Shown here piece by piece: positions 42,737 to 52,683 of a DNA stretch of 64,000 nucleotides. The translations under genes and the position numbers were made by a program. The stretch covers positions 2,054,501 to 2,118,500 of the forward strand of contig NZ_CP145886.1 of NCBI RefSeq assembly GCF_038049935.1, read 5' to 3'. Within the stretch, counting starts at the first letter, position 1. Every line of letters begins with the position of its first letter. Below the pieces are notes generated by a model, which saw only the letters and a program-made list of their open reading frames with translations, did no database searches and was not told where the DNA came from. Origin of the DNA: Rossellomorea sp. y25 (lineage in GTDB: Bacteria; Bacillota; Bacilli; Bacillales; Bacillaceae_B).

Positions 42737-44626
42737 GTGGTGAAAATATTTCAGCTTGATGATTCCCTCTCAAATAAAATTGCCGCCGGTGAAGTAGTGG
42801 AAAGACCGGCTTCTGTTGTGAAAGAGCTCCTTGAAAATAGCATAGATGCAGGCGGAACTGTGATCGAAATTCATATTGAAGAAGCAGGTTTACATTCGAT
42901 ACGAATCATTGATAATGGTGACGGAATTGAAGCAGACGATGTGAAGACAGCATTCAAACGCCATGCAACGAGTAAAATTAAAGACGAAAATGATTTATTC
43001 CGTATCCGTACTTTGGGATTTAGAGGTGAAGCCCTGCCCAGTATTGCTTCCGTTTCCCATTTTGTCCTGAAAACGAGCACGGGAGATGGTCCGGGTACAT
43101 GTATCGAGCTTGAAGGTGGAGAAATTCATTCCCTTGAGAAAACGTCGTCAAGAAAAGGGACGGATATCACAGTTTCCCAACTGTTTTTCAATACACCTGC
43201 ACGATTGAAATATATGAAAACCATTCATACTGAACTGGGAAACATTACGGATGTAGTGAACCGGATTGCCCTGGCGCATCCTAACGTTTCAATCAAGCTT
43301 CTGCATAACGGTAAATCTTTGTTACACACCAATGGTAATGGGGATGTCCTGCAAGTTCTGGCCGCTATCTATGGGATCGGAATAGCCAAGAAGATGGTGC
43401 CAATCCAAGTGAGCTCACTTGATTTCAAGGTAAAGGGCTATATCTCCCTGCCGGAGGTTACACGTGCCTCCAGAAATTATATTTCAACGATGATCAATGG
43501 GAGGTTTATAAAGAACTATGCTTTGGCGAAAGCGATCGGGGAGGGGTATCACACACTTCTTCCGATTGGGCGTCACCCTATCGTCCTTCTTAGCATAGAA
43601 ATGGATCCGATACTGGTAGATGTGAATGTACATCCTTCCAAAATGGAAGTCCGCATAAGTAAAGAAAGTGAATTAAATACATTAGTTACTGAAGGAATCA
43701 AAAAGGTGTTTAAAAGAAGAGAATTGATTCCTTCAGGGTCCGTGGCACCAAGGGTTGTACAACCGAAATCAGAGCAAACGTTTATGAGCCTAGACCATTC
43801 GCATAAACCTCAACCGAAAGAAGAAAGTACGGGATTCAGAGGTGAGGTCCGTGAACGATTGCTTCCTAAGGAAGAGTTGGAAAAGCTTTATGAACCAGAA
43901 CCACCAAGGGACGAATCCCATGAGGCAAAAATTCCTGTATCCGGTGAACCAGCAGTTCCGGACTTAATGGATTCCCTTGAGGAAGCAGTGGGATTCCAGG
44001 ATACAAATGTGGAAGAAGTACTTGAAAAGGAAGGCCGCTCTCCTGGAGTTCCCCCGCTTTATCCTGTCGGCCAAATGCATGGTACGTATATCTTCGCCCA
44101 AAATGATCGTGGCCTATATATTATTGACCAACATGCAGCTCAAGAACGAATAAAATATGAGTTCTTTAAAGAAAAAGTGGGAGAGGTTGCGAAAGAGCTC
44201 CAAGAACTCCTGGTCCCACTTACTCTTGAATTTTCTACAGACGAGTATATTAAAATTAATGAATACCGCCATCTTCTGGAAGACGTTGGTGTGTTTCTGG
44301 AAGAGTTCGGCTACAATAGCTTTATTGTCAGGGCTCATCCTCAATGGTTTCCAAAAGGGGAAGAACAGCAAACCATCGAAGATATGATCGAACAGGTGTT
44401 AAAAATGAACCGGGTGGATATCAAAAAGCTCAGGGAAGAAGCAGCGATTATGATGAGTTGCAAAGGTTCGATCAAGGCAAACCATCATTTGCGAAATGAG
44501 GACATGCAAGCTTTACTGGATGAACTTAGAAGGACCAGTGATCCATATACCTGTCCCCACGGTCGACCGATACTTATCCACTATTCAACGTATGAAATGG
44601 AAAAGATGTTTAAACGTATAATGTAG
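42737..44626 (+). CDS. mutL: DNA mismatch repair protein MutL
   Basis: A 629-residue GHKL ATPase and latent endonuclease. ATPase motifs are NSIDAG, DNGDGI, RHATSKI and [14 protein letters not shown] in the first 110 residues; the nuclease metal motif [12 protein letters not shown] starts at D464, with [12 protein letters not shown] and CPHGRP completing the active site. This means nick-generating MutL, as in bacteria without MutH/Dam. Start is GTG 42737 behind AAAGGAGGTG (42740 GTG possible). The linker at about 340-440 is Pro/Glu rich. Co-transcribed with mutS. Confidence 0.97.
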   Translation: MVKIFQLDDSLSNKIAAGEVVERPASVVKELLENSIDAGGTVIEIHIEEAGLHSIRIIDNGDGIEADDVKTAFKRHATSKIKDENDLFRIRTLGFRGEALPSIASVSHFVLKTSTGDGPGTCIELEGGEIHSLEKTSSRKGTDITVSQLFFNTPARLKYMKTIHTELGNITDVVNRIALAHPNVSIKLLHNGKSLLHTNGNGDVLQVLAAIYGIGIAKKMVPIQVSSLDFKVKGYISLPEVTRASRNYISTMINGRFIKNYALAKAIGEGYHTLLPIGRHPIVLLSIEMDPILVDVNVHPSKMEVRISKESELNTLVTEGIKKVFKRRELIPSGSVAPRVVQPKSEQTFMSLDHSHKPQPKEESTGFRGEVRERLLPKEELEKLYEPEPPRDESHEAKIPVSGEPAVPDLMDSLEEAVGFQDTNVEEVLEKEGRSPGVPPLYPVGQMHGTYIFAQNDRGLYIIDQHAAQERIKYEFFKEKVGEVAKELQELLVPLTLEFSTDEYIKINEYRHLLEDVGVFLEEFGYNSFIVRAHPQWFPKGEEQQTIEDMIEQVLKMNRVDIKKLREEAAIMMSCKGSIKANHHLRNEDMQALLDELRRTSDPYTCPHGRPILIHYSTYEMEKMFKRIM

Positions 44627-44630
44627 GATC

Positions 44631-44674
44631 AGAACAGGGGGATGAACCAGCAGTAGTTCACCCCTGTTCTTTTT
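44631..44674 (+). terminator. Terminator after mutL
   Basis: Stem AGAACAGGGG/CCCCTGTTCT extended internally by TGAAC/GTTCA, then TTTT. Confidence 0.88.
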
Positions 44675-44678
44675 GTCT

Positions 44679-45125
44679 TTAACCAAAGTTGCTTTGGTGT
44701 TCTTTTTTAAGATGAAGATACTCTTCATCTTCTCTGGCAAGCTTCCACTTTGTTTCGAATACTGCTGCAGATGCAGCTTTCTCTTCGTCTATCTTTCTCT
44801 TCTTTAAATCTCCTTCTTTATTATACTTTTTCCCTCCTGGATAGTTGGCGTAACGTCGAGCTCTTGTATACCCCATTTGAAGAAACTTTCTGGCCATGTC
44901 CATTCCTACAAAATCATTTTCCAGTTTGTATTGGATAAACAACTCATATATCTTATTTGAAGATTCTTTGGCAATATCGGTGTTTTTAAAGCGCCAGTGG
45001 GGAAGGATTTCACTCTTATATGGTTCGACAAGTAATACACCCTGTTCCCCTCGTCCCACCCGATATTTTTCAGGCTGCTCCCGAAAATCAATCGTCTCGA
45101 AATCAAGATCATAATCAAATGCCAT
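44679..45125 (-). CDS. DUF4385 family protein
   Basis: A 148-residue soluble basic protein of the DUF4385 family (MAFDYDLDFETIDFREQPEK; VLLVEPYKSEILPHWRF; MARKFLQMGYTRARRYANYP). No known function; the family occurs in bacteria and phages, and the charged C-terminal segment is Lys/Glu rich. Start ATG 45125 with AGGAGGTG at 6 nt; the GTG at 45134 is within that ribosome binding site and is rejected. Convergent with mutL. Confidence 0.8.
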   Translation of the reverse strand: MAFDYDLDFETIDFREQPEKYRVGRGEQGVLLVEPYKSEILPHWRFKNTDIAKESSNKIYELFIQYKLENDFVGMDMARKFLQMGYTRARRYANYPGGKKYNKEGDLKKRKIDEEKAASAAVFETKWKLAREDEEYLHLKKEHQSNFG

Positions 45126-45193
45126 GTTCTTCACCTCCTGAATATCTTTTACCCCCCATGATCCATCGTCTAAACGAAGTTGTGTGCAGAAAA

Positions 45194-45221
45194 AAAGTTA
45201 CCAGTAATAATGTTATGGTAA
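45194..45221. repeat. Dyad between the DUF4385 and acylase genes
   Basis: AGTTACCA, 12-nt centre, TGGTAACT: perfect 8-bp arms in a divergent intergenic region, operator-like. Confidence 0.45.
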
Positions 45222-45368
45222 CTAATTTCTTATTTAATAGCCCTTTCGTTTTTTACATATAGAATTTTTCAGAATGCATTTTAGTAGAAGGAATTCTTCT
45301 CACAAAAAGCTAATACTAAGATATAGTTATATTCAGAAAATTCAATATATGAAATAGGGGGAAATGGA

Positions 45369-47753
45369 ATGAATGGAGGCATAGAGCTTCTAAGGGAGAA
45401 AAAGAATAAACGCCTTAAAATTATATTATGGACAGCGGGAACCATTCTGTTTATCATGCTTGGAGTCCTTATTTTTGCAAATTATTACATTGACAGATCG
45501 CTGCCTGTTACATCGGGTGCTATTTCATTAAAAGGTTTATCCCAAGATGTAGAAGTGATCAGGGATAAAGACGGCGTGCCCCATATTCTTGCTCAAAATG
45601 AAAAAGACCTTTATATGGCACAGGGTTATGTACAGGCGCAGGATCGTCTATTTCAAATGGACCTAAGCAGAAGACAGGCTTCGGGGCGATTGAGTGAAGT
45701 GGTCGGTGAGAAAGCAATTGATCGGGACAAGTTCTTCCGGACATTTGGTTTGCGGAGGGCAGCGGAGGTTTCATTTGCCGCATATCCGGATGAAGCCAAG
45801 CAGCTTCTCGAATGGTATGCCGATGGGGTAAACGCTTTTATGCAAGAAGCCACAGATGAAGGAAGGCTCCCTATTGAATTCACTCTGCTTGGCTATAAAC
45901 CTGAAAGATGGACTCCCATCGATTCATTAACCATCGGTAAGTATATGGCATTTGATTTAGGGGGCCACTGGCAAGGACAGGCTTTCCGGTACTGGGCATT
46001 AGAAAACCTGCCAAAAGATAAAGCGTATGATTTGTTCCCTTCATACCCTGAAGACGCTCCTACCATCCTATCAGAAATAGGAGAAGTTCAGGTTGATATG
46101 GAGCAATCATTTGCCAGTGCTGTCATTCCACCGGAGTTTAATGGGAGCAACAACTGGGTGGTAAGCGGAGAGAAAACAGCCAGTGGTAAGCCCTTTCTAG
46201 CAGACGATCCCCACCTCTCATTGGGAACTCCTTCCATATGGTATCAGATGCACCTGGAATCACCACAAGTCAATGTGAGTGGAGTGATTTTTGCCGGTAT
46301 TCCAGGGATCATCCTTGGTCATAATGAGCAAATTGCGTGGGGGGTAACAAATACGGGACCTGATGTTCAGGACTTATATGTAGAAAAACAAAATGATGAA
46401 GATCCTTCTCTGTTTTTATATGATGAAAAGTGGGAAAGGGCAACGATCATAGAAGAGCCCATTAAAGTAAAAGATGGTGACACCATTCCTTATAAAGTCA
46501 CAATCACAAGACATGGACCGGTGATTTCAGAGTTTTCTCATCAAAATGAGAGTGGAAAGGTGCTTTCAATGAGATGGACAGCACTTGATCCAAGTCTGGA
46601 ACTTCTCGCAATCCTTAACATCAATAAGGCAAAGGATTGGGATGAATTTGAAGAAGCCTTAAAGGACTTCCATGTTCCTACCCAAAATTTCGTATTTGCC
46701 TCAGAGGATGGGACGATTGCGTATAAGGCAAATGGGAAAATTCCAATCAGGAAAAAAGGGGACGGACTTCTCCCTGTTCCCGGGTGGGATCCTGATTATG
46801 AATGGGAAGGATTTATACCATTCGAAGAGCTTCCCAAAGTCATCAATCCAGAATCGGGTTTCATTGCAACAGCAAATAATAAAGTGGTTTCCGAAGAATA
46901 TCCATATCACATTAGTCATCACTGGGCTCAGCCATATCGGTACATGAGAATATCTGAGTATTTAGAAGCAAAAAAGGATATCGCTCTTTCCGATATGAAA
47001 GACCTTCAAATGGATCAGATGAATTTACATGCACGTGAAATGGTTCATATTCTGATTGAAGATATGGAAAGCGGCTCATTAACAGCTAAAGAAAAAGAAG
47101 CTGTTGAGTTGCTGAAGTCCTGGAACAATAAAGATGATAAAAAACTAGCTGCTCCACTTGTTTTTCACCAATGGATGAACGAAATTTCCACTGGTCTATT
47201 TAAAAAGGAAATTCCAAAAGATATGATGAAACTGTTTGAAGGCCGTCAAAGTGTCGTGGATGAACTCATTCGGAAGGCTCATAACGGAGAGGAATCTCAG
47301 TGGTTTGTGGACAGGGGAGGATACAAGACTTTCCTGACAGCTTCACTTACCCAAGCATTAGACGAGCTGGAAGAAGAATATGGTTTTTCAATGAACGAGT
47401 GGGAGTGGGGAATGTATCATAGAGTATACTTTGAACATCCTTTATCGGGAGCATCTTCAGTTTTGAAATGGTTCTTAAATGACAGAGATCCTGTGGCAGT
47501 GGGAGGAAGTAGAGTGACGGTGGGAGCTGCAAGCTATAATGAGAGTGGAATCGTCAATCATGGTGCTTCATGGAGATTTGTTATCGATACAGAGAACATG
47601 AACAATGGCTTTCATATTGTAGGCCCTGGACAAGCGGGTCATTATAAGAGTGAATGGTATCATAATCAAATTAATGCATGGATTAATGGTGACTATCATG
47701 GAACCTCAATCTCCAACCCAAGTGGAGACACGTTAAAATTAAAAGCAGAATAA
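45369..47753 (+). CDS. Penicillin-acylase-family hydrolase, membrane anchored
   Basis: A 794-residue N-terminal-nucleophile hydrolase of the penicillin acylase (S45) family. A transmembrane anchor at about 17-42 (KIILWTAGTILFIMLGVLIF) replaces a cleavable signal peptide, so the enzyme faces outside. The alpha region (VEVIRDKDGVPHILAQN; GYVQAQDRLFQMDLSRRQAS) is followed by the self-cleavage site and nucleophile S260 in GSNNWVVSG. Such enzymes cleave amide-linked acyl groups: beta-lactams, acyl-homoserine lactones or lipopeptides; the natural substrate is unknown. ATG behind ATAGGGGG. Single gene with terminator. Confidence 0.9.
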   Translation: MNGGIELLREKKNKRLKIILWTAGTILFIMLGVLIFANYYIDRSLPVTSGAISLKGLSQDVEVIRDKDGVPHILAQNEKDLYMAQGYVQAQDRLFQMDLSRRQASGRLSEVVGEKAIDRDKFFRTFGLRRAAEVSFAAYPDEAKQLLEWYADGVNAFMQEATDEGRLPIEFTLLGYKPERWTPIDSLTIGKYMAFDLGGHWQGQAFRYWALENLPKDKAYDLFPSYPEDAPTILSEIGEVQVDMEQSFASAVIPPEFNGSNNWVVSGEKTASGKPFLADDPHLSLGTPSIWYQMHLESPQVNVSGVIFAGIPGIILGHNEQIAWGVTNTGPDVQDLYVEKQNDEDPSLFLYDEKWERATIIEEPIKVKDGDTIPYKVTITRHGPVISEFSHQNESGKVLSMRWTALDPSLELLAILNINKAKDWDEFEEALKDFHVPTQNFVFASEDGTIAYKANGKIPIRKKGDGLLPVPGWDPDYEWEGFIPFEELPKVINPESGFIATANNKVVSEEYPYHISHHWAQPYRYMRISEYLEAKKDIALSDMKDLQMDQMNLHAREMVHILIEDMESGSLTAKEKEAVELLKSWNNKDDKKLAAPLVFHQWMNEISTGLFKKEIPKDMMKLFEGRQSVVDELIRKAHNGEESQWFVDRGGYKTFLTASLTQALDELEEEYGFSMNEWEWGMYHRVYFEHPLSGASSVLKWFLNDRDPVAVGGSRVTVGAASYNESGIVNHGASWRFVIDTENMNNGFHIVGPGQAGHYKSEWYHNQINAWINGDYHGTSISNPSGDTLKLKAE

Positions 47754-47757
47754 CTAA

Positions 47758-47795
47758 CTAAAACTGCTTGAAGGATTCCTTCAAGCAGTTTTACC
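47758..47795 (+). terminator. Terminator after the acylase gene
   Basis: Stem AAACTGCTTGAA/TTCAAGCAGTTT with a 7-nt loop and a short T tail. Confidence 0.78.
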
Positions 47796-47966
47796 TGTTC
47801 CATAAACGGGTACATTGACATCAATAAAGAAGGGAGGCAGAAAAAGTTTAATCTCTGAGAATAATAATAAAAGAAATGGACAAACTAGCAAGATGTGATT
47901 TCACAACATCTATCATTATGGTACGATAATATGTAAAGAATCATTTACATAGAAAGCAGTGAACGT

Positions 47967-48926
47967 ATGACAAGATATGAGAAAGAGAAAGTGATTGTTC
48001 TTATTGGTCCGACTGCTGTAGGGAAAACCAATACAAGTATAGAACTTGCAAAGAGGTTTAAAGGGGAAATCATCAGTGGTGACTCCATGCAAATCTATAA
48101 AAGAATGGATATCGGTACCGCTAAAATCACCCCCGAAGAAATGGAAGGCGTCCAGCATCATTTACTTGATATTAAAGATCCTGATGAATCCTTTTCTGTA
48201 GCTGAATTTCAGCAGCTTGTCCGAAAAAAAATATCGGAAATACACTCTCATGGGAATATCCCTCTTATAGTAGGGGGGACAGGACTTTATATTCAGTCTG
48301 TTCTATACGATTATCAATTCACTGAAACTCCAGGTGATGAACACTATCGCGAGGGGCTGGAAGCAAGCCTAGAGAAGAATGGTTCCGGGTGGCTTCACGA
48401 TCAGTTATTATCCGTGGATCCCGTATCAGCAGGGAATATTCACCGGAATAATACCCGCCGTGTTATTCGAGCATTGGAAATCTATCATTGTACTGGCAAG
48501 ACAATGTCTGAGTATCAAGAAGCGCAATCCCAGGAGCTGCAGTACGATGTTGCTTTAATTGGATTAACCATGGATCGGGATAAACTTTATAAAAGAATCA
48601 ACCTTCGTGTTGACTTAATGATGAAACAGGGTCTATTAGAAGAAGTTAAAGGGTTATACGATGAAGGTATAAGGGATGTTCAGTCTGTTCAGGCCATCGG
48701 ATACAAGGAGCTTTATGATTATTTCGATGGTGAAGTCAGCTTGGAACGAGCAACAGAAAACCTAAAGCAAAATTCCAGAAGGTATGCAAAGCGTCAACTG
48801 ACATGGTTCAGAAATAAAATGGATGTGGCCTGGTTCGATATGACAGATGAGAATCAGCACGCCGAAATTATCGAGGATATTTCAGAATTTATTGCAGGAA
48901 AGCTTCAATTAAAGTCGAATAAGTAA
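47967..48926 (+). CDS. miaA: tRNA dimethylallyltransferase
   Basis: A 319-residue enzyme that adds the dimethylallyl group to A37 of tRNAs reading UNN codons, making the substrate of MiaB. The P-loop GPTAVGKT is at 14-21, followed by SGDSMQIYKRMDIGTAK and GGTGLYIQSVLYD. Start ATG 47967; only a weak ribosome binding region (GAAAGCAG) is visible. hfq follows after 27 bp, the classical miaA-hfq pair. Confidence 0.97.
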   Translation: MTRYEKEKVIVLIGPTAVGKTNTSIELAKRFKGEIISGDSMQIYKRMDIGTAKITPEEMEGVQHHLLDIKDPDESFSVAEFQQLVRKKISEIHSHGNIPLIVGGTGLYIQSVLYDYQFTETPGDEHYREGLEASLEKNGSGWLHDQLLSVDPVSAGNIHRNNTRRVIRALEIYHCTGKTMSEYQEAQSQELQYDVALIGLTMDRDKLYKRINLRVDLMMKQGLLEEVKGLYDEGIRDVQSVQAIGYKELYDYFDGEVSLERATENLKQNSRRYAKRQLTWFRNKMDVAWFDMTDENQHAEIIEDISEFIAGKLQLKSNK

Positions 48927-48953
48927 TGTAGAGATAGAAGAGGAGGACTAACC

Positions 48954-49190
48954 ATGAAACAATCCATTAATATCCAAGATCAATTCCTTAATCAATTGAG
49001 AAAAGAAAGCTCACTATGTACGGTATTTTTATTAAATGGCTTCCAAATCCGTGGTCAAGTGAAAGGTTTTGATAACTTTACCGTGCTGTTTGAATGCGAT
49101 GGAAAACAGCAGCTTGTATATAAACATGCCATTTCAACATTCGCTCCACAGCGTAATGTCCAAATAAATTTTGAAGAGACAACCAATTAA
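48954..49190 (+). CDS. hfq: RNA chaperone Hfq
   Basis: A 78-residue Sm-like protein forming a hexamer that binds small RNAs and A-rich mRNA. Sm1 ([20 protein letters not shown]) and Sm2 ([17 protein letters not shown]) motifs are intact, including the YKHA variant usual in Bacillus. Strong AGAGGAGGA site. Co-transcribed with miaA and closed by a terminator. Confidence 0.98.
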   Translation: MKQSINIQDQFLNQLRKESSLCTVFLLNGFQIRGQVKGFDNFTVLFECDGKQQLVYKHAISTFAPQRNVQINFEETTN

Positions 49191-49208
49191 TTGTGAAAAA
49201 GCTTTCGA

Positions 49209-49235
49209 AAGCTGCCTCTAGGGGCAGCTTTTTTT
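49209..49235 (+). terminator. Terminator after hfq
   Basis: Stem AAGCTGCCTC/GGGGCAGCTT (one wobble) and seven T residues. Confidence 0.85.
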
Positions 49236-49576
49236 GTAGTTATTATCGGATCCTTTTCTCATAAACGCCATGAATCTGAGTAAGGATTAACAGAATTAGT
49301 TAATGAAAAGAAATGTAATTGAATAGGATGATAAGAGAGGCTTTTTTTACGTCCCTCACTTACAATGCTACAAACTAGTTTTTAACAGCTATATAATGAT
49401 GAACCTGTTGTAACATAAACGAAGCAAAACACTCCGTATTTCTTTTTATTTCTCGGGAAAGCGCAGGAATAGACAGAATTCTTCATATTTGTCGAAAAAA
49501 TAGGTGAAGTATAGGCGTTTGTCACCCTAAAATCCTCAGGAGCGTATACTGTCTTTAGAATAGTGAGGTGAAACCT
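49236..49576. other. Intergenic region hfq-spoVK
   Basis: About 340 bp with no supported gene. In B. subtilis this interval holds ymzA, nrdI-nrdE-nrdF, ymaB and cwlC; none is here. A sequence CGTATACTG about 40 bp before spoVK is a poor match to a sigma-E/K -10; I cannot define the promoter. Confidence 0.4.
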
Positions 49577-50530
49577 TTGGATCAACCAATGAGAATGAAA
49601 AATAATGGTCAAATCAGCATTGTATTGAATTCTCAAAAACGGAGTTCAGTACGAGATACGTTGAGGCATGAATCTCTTCCTCAGTCTCTCCCTCAAGAGC
49701 ATGTCGCTTTAAAAGAAATAGAAGAAGAACTCGGATCTCTTGTGGGAATGGAAGAAATGAAAAAAATGGTGAAAGAAATTTATGCATGGATATATGTCAA
49801 TAAGAAACGTGAAGCAATGGGGTTGAAAGCAGGAAAACAAGCACTTCATATGATGTTCAAAGGAAACCCCGGTACAGGTAAGACGACCGTAGCAAGAATC
49901 ATTGGAAAACTGTTCTTGAAAATGAATGTACTTTCTAAAGGACATTTAATAGAAGCAGAGAGAGCTGATCTGGTCGGTGAATATATTGGACACACAGCTC
50001 AAAAAACAAGAGACCTTGTCAAAAAAGCCCTAGGAGGCATTTTATTTATTGATGAAGCGTATTCTCTCGGCAGAGGCGGAGAAAAGGATTTCGGGAAAGA
50101 AGCGATTGATACACTTGTCAAACATATGGAAGATAAGCAGCATGAATTTATCTTGATTCTGGCAGGATATTCGAGGGAAATGGATCACTTTCTCACCTTG
50201 AATCCAGGACTGCAATCACGATTTCCTCTCGTATTTCATTTTCCTGATTATTCAGTTGATCAGCTGATGGAAATTGGCAGAAGGATGTTAGAAGAGAAGG
50301 AGTATTTATTAAGTCACGATGCAGAAAGAAAGATAAGGGAGCATCTTCATTCAGCTAAAAATACACTATCTCCCATGGCATTTTCAAATGGAAGATATGT
50401 ACGGAATGTATTAGAAAAGTCAATCCGTGCTCAGGCAATGCGCCTCCTAATGGAAAATTGCTATGATCGACATGATTTATTAACCATTCGCAGCAATGAT
50501 CTGGTGTTTAACAAAGCTTCTTCTGAATGA
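49577..50530 (+). CDS. spoVK: Stage V sporulation protein K (AAA+ ATPase)
   Basis: A 317-residue CbbX-like AAA+ ATPase made in the mother cell and needed for spore maturation. Walker A GNPGTGKTT lies near 97-105, Walker B ILFIDEAYSL near 154-163, and the sensor and arginine-finger region (LNPGLQSRFPLVFHFPDYS) follows. The N-terminal 45 residues (MRMKNNGQISIVLNSQ) correspond to the B. subtilis N-terminus. Start taken as TTG 49577, 6 nt from GAGGTG; the GTG at 49568 overlaps that site. Confidence 0.94.
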   Translation: MDQPMRMKNNGQISIVLNSQKRSSVRDTLRHESLPQSLPQEHVALKEIEEELGSLVGMEEMKKMVKEIYAWIYVNKKREAMGLKAGKQALHMMFKGNPGTGKTTVARIIGKLFLKMNVLSKGHLIEAERADLVGEYIGHTAQKTRDLVKKALGGILFIDEAYSLGRGGEKDFGKEAIDTLVKHMEDKQHEFILILAGYSREMDHFLTLNPGLQSRFPLVFHFPDYSVDQLMEIGRRMLEEKEYLLSHDAERKIREHLHSAKNTLSPMAFSNGRYVRNVLEKSIRAQAMRLLMENCYDRHDLLTIRSNDLVFNKASSE

Positions 50531-50565
50531 CCATACTTAGTAAACAATAAGAATCTAAGAATCTA

Positions 50566-50602
50566 TGAAAAAAATGCATTCATAAAAGAATGCATTTTTT
50601 CA
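50566..50602. terminator. Bidirectional terminator between spoVK and the TRIC-family gene
   Basis: Stem TGAAAAAAATGCATTC/GAATGCATTTTTTCA, with T-runs in both directions. Confidence 0.88.
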
Positions 50603-51211
50603 TTAAACATGTGCTCTTAAGCTCCTATTCGGCAACCTCCATTTATATAAGTAGGAAAGTACTCGCAACGTCGTGGTAATGATGAATAAAGAGTACAGTT
50701 CAAAGGCTGAATGGACAATTCCCAGTCCAATGGCCGCTCCACAAAGAACCGCCCACACAGCATAAATCTCTGATCGAAGCACTAACGGTTTCCGGCCGGC
50801 AAGAAGATCGCGAATGATTCCACCGCCGCTTCCCGTCAATACGGCTGCCACAATGACAGCACTTATCGGGTGATTCATTTCAGAAGCGTATAGTGCTCCT
50901 TGGATGGCGAAGGCTGATAGACCTATTGCATCAAAGAAATTCCCCCATTTTCTCCAATGCTTAAGGAGATTATTAGGGAAAAGAAAAACGGCTGTTATAG
51001 ATAGAAGGGCTATCTGAAATAACATGCCTTGTTCCCACAGAGCGGAAACAGGGACGCCGATCAATAAGTTCCGAATGGCACCTCCACCAAATGCTGTGAC
51101 AATTCCTAATATATAAACACCAAGTATATCGTATTCCTCTTCCATGGCAATGATAGCTCCTGAAATAGCAAAAGCAATGGTACCAATAATGCTCAATACT
51201 TCCCATGTCAT
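50603..51211 (-). CDS. TRIC/UPF0126-family membrane protein
   Basis: A 202-residue membrane protein with about seven hydrophobic segments and two copies of the glycine-rich module characteristic of trimeric intracellular cation (TRIC) channels and UPF0126: FAISGAIIAMEEEYDILGVY with FGGGAIRNLLIG, and FAIQGALYASE with GSGGGIIRDLLAGRKP. Probable potassium or other cation channel. ATG 51211 chosen (7 nt from AGGAGG); ATG 51217 is only 1 nt from it. Convergent with spoVK. Confidence 0.85.
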   Translation of the reverse strand: MTWEVLSIIGTIAFAISGAIIAMEEEYDILGVYILGIVTAFGGGAIRNLLIGVPVSALWEQGMLFQIALLSITAVFLFPNNLLKHWRKWGNFFDAIGLSAFAIQGALYASEMNHPISAVIVAAVLTGSGGGIIRDLLAGRKPLVLRSEIYAVWAVLCGAAIGLGIVHSAFELYSLFIITTTLRVLSYLYKWRLPNRSLRAHV

Positions 51212-51411
51212 ACACATTCCTCCTAACCCTATTACAATATGCTACATGCCAGTATGTAGAATGTGAGCGATGTTTTGTTTATTCAAACATACTGATTTTA
51301 ACACGTTTGCACTTAATTGCAACCATTTTTCATTACCTTTTACATAGAGTTTACGAGACGAATTTGGTATGATGAAAATGATAATGAAACGTACAGAAAG
51401 AAGGATGTTTA

Positions 51412-52665
51412 TTGAAGAATGAAGTGAAGGAAAAAGTCATTCTTGTTGGGTGTCAACTGGAGGAAGAAGACTTGCGTTTTCAGTATAGTCTAGACGAGCT
51501 TGAAGAGTTGACGGAAACGGCTCAAGGTCAGGTTGTGGCTATATTAACTCAAAAGCGGGATCGCGTTCATCCTGGTACATATATAGGAAAAGGTAAAGTG
51601 GAAGAGCTGGCCCTTTTAGAAGAACAATTAGAACCGGATATTATCATTTTTAATGGTGAACTATCTCCGAGTCAAATCAGGAATTTATCAAAAGATTTAA
51701 ATGCAAGGGTGATTGATCGTACTCAGCTGATCCTGGATATTTTCGCTGGGCGCGCCCGTTCAAGAGAAGGGAAATTACAAGTAGAACTTGCTCAACTTCA
51801 ATACCTTCTTCCTCGATTAATCGGTCAAGGGGCGTCTCTCTCAAGGTTGGGAGGAGGAATTGGTACAAGAGGGCCGGGTGAAACAAAGCTGGAAAGTGAC
51901 CGTCGTCATATTCATCGCAGAATTGATGACATTAAGAAACAACTGCAGATCATAGTTGAACACAGAGAAAGGTATCGTGAACGGAGAAAGCGTAACAAAG
52001 CCTTTCAAATAGCATTGGTCGGCTATACAAACGCAGGCAAATCGACTTTGTTTAATAGAATCTCATTAGCAGATTCTTATGAAGAGAATCAACTCTTTGC
52101 TACATTGGACCCGATGACAAGGAAGATGCCCTTGCCCAGCGGATACACGGCATTACTTACGGATACTGTCGGATTTATCCAAGATCTCCCGACTACATTA
52201 GTAGCGGCGTTTCGCTCTACGCTGGAAGAGGTAAAGGAAGCGGATCTTCTTCTCCATGTTGTGGATAGTTCAAATCCGGATTACAGTCAGCACGAAAAGA
52301 CCGTTCAAGCTTTATTAGAAGACTTGGACATGAATGGACTGCCTCAGCTAACGGTATACAATAAGAAAGATGTAATGGACCCTGACTTTGTTCCGAGTAG
52401 TGAATGGGATCATATAATGATCAGTGCCTTAAACGAACACGATCGCGGGCAGCTTTTATTAAAAATAGAAGAAATCGTGAAAAAACATATGACATCTTAT
52501 CATGTATTCATTCCAGCGAGTGAAGGGAAGGCCCTTTCACAATTAAAGAATGAAACCATCTTAAGAAAACTGGAATTTATAGAGGAAAGCCAGGTTTATG
52601 AATTGACGGGCTATCACTTGGAAGATCATCCAATCGCAGGAAACATCAAGAAATTTCAAAGGTAG
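51412..52665 (+). CDS. hflX: GTPase HflX
   Basis: A 417-residue ribosome-associated GTPase that rescues or splits stalled 70S ribosomes. Its N-terminal HflX domain ([26 protein letters not shown]) precedes the G domain with G1 GYTNAGKST from residue 204, G3 DTVGFI and G4 NKKD. Start is TTG 51412 behind GAAGGATG. B. subtilis name ynbA. ynbB follows after 18 bp. Confidence 0.94.
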   Translation: MKNEVKEKVILVGCQLEEEDLRFQYSLDELEELTETAQGQVVAILTQKRDRVHPGTYIGKGKVEELALLEEQLEPDIIIFNGELSPSQIRNLSKDLNARVIDRTQLILDIFAGRARSREGKLQVELAQLQYLLPRLIGQGASLSRLGGGIGTRGPGETKLESDRRHIHRRIDDIKKQLQIIVEHRERYRERRKRNKAFQIALVGYTNAGKSTLFNRISLADSYEENQLFATLDPMTRKMPLPSGYTALLTDTVGFIQDLPTTLVAAFRSTLEEVKEADLLLHVVDSSNPDYSQHEKTVQALLEDLDMNGLPQLTVYNKKDVMDPDFVPSSEWDHIMISALNEHDRGQLLLKIEEIVKKHMTSYHVFIPASEGKALSQLKNETILRKLEFIEESQVYELTGYHLEDHPIAGNIKKFQR

Positions 52666-52683
52666 AAGGGAAACAAAAATCTC

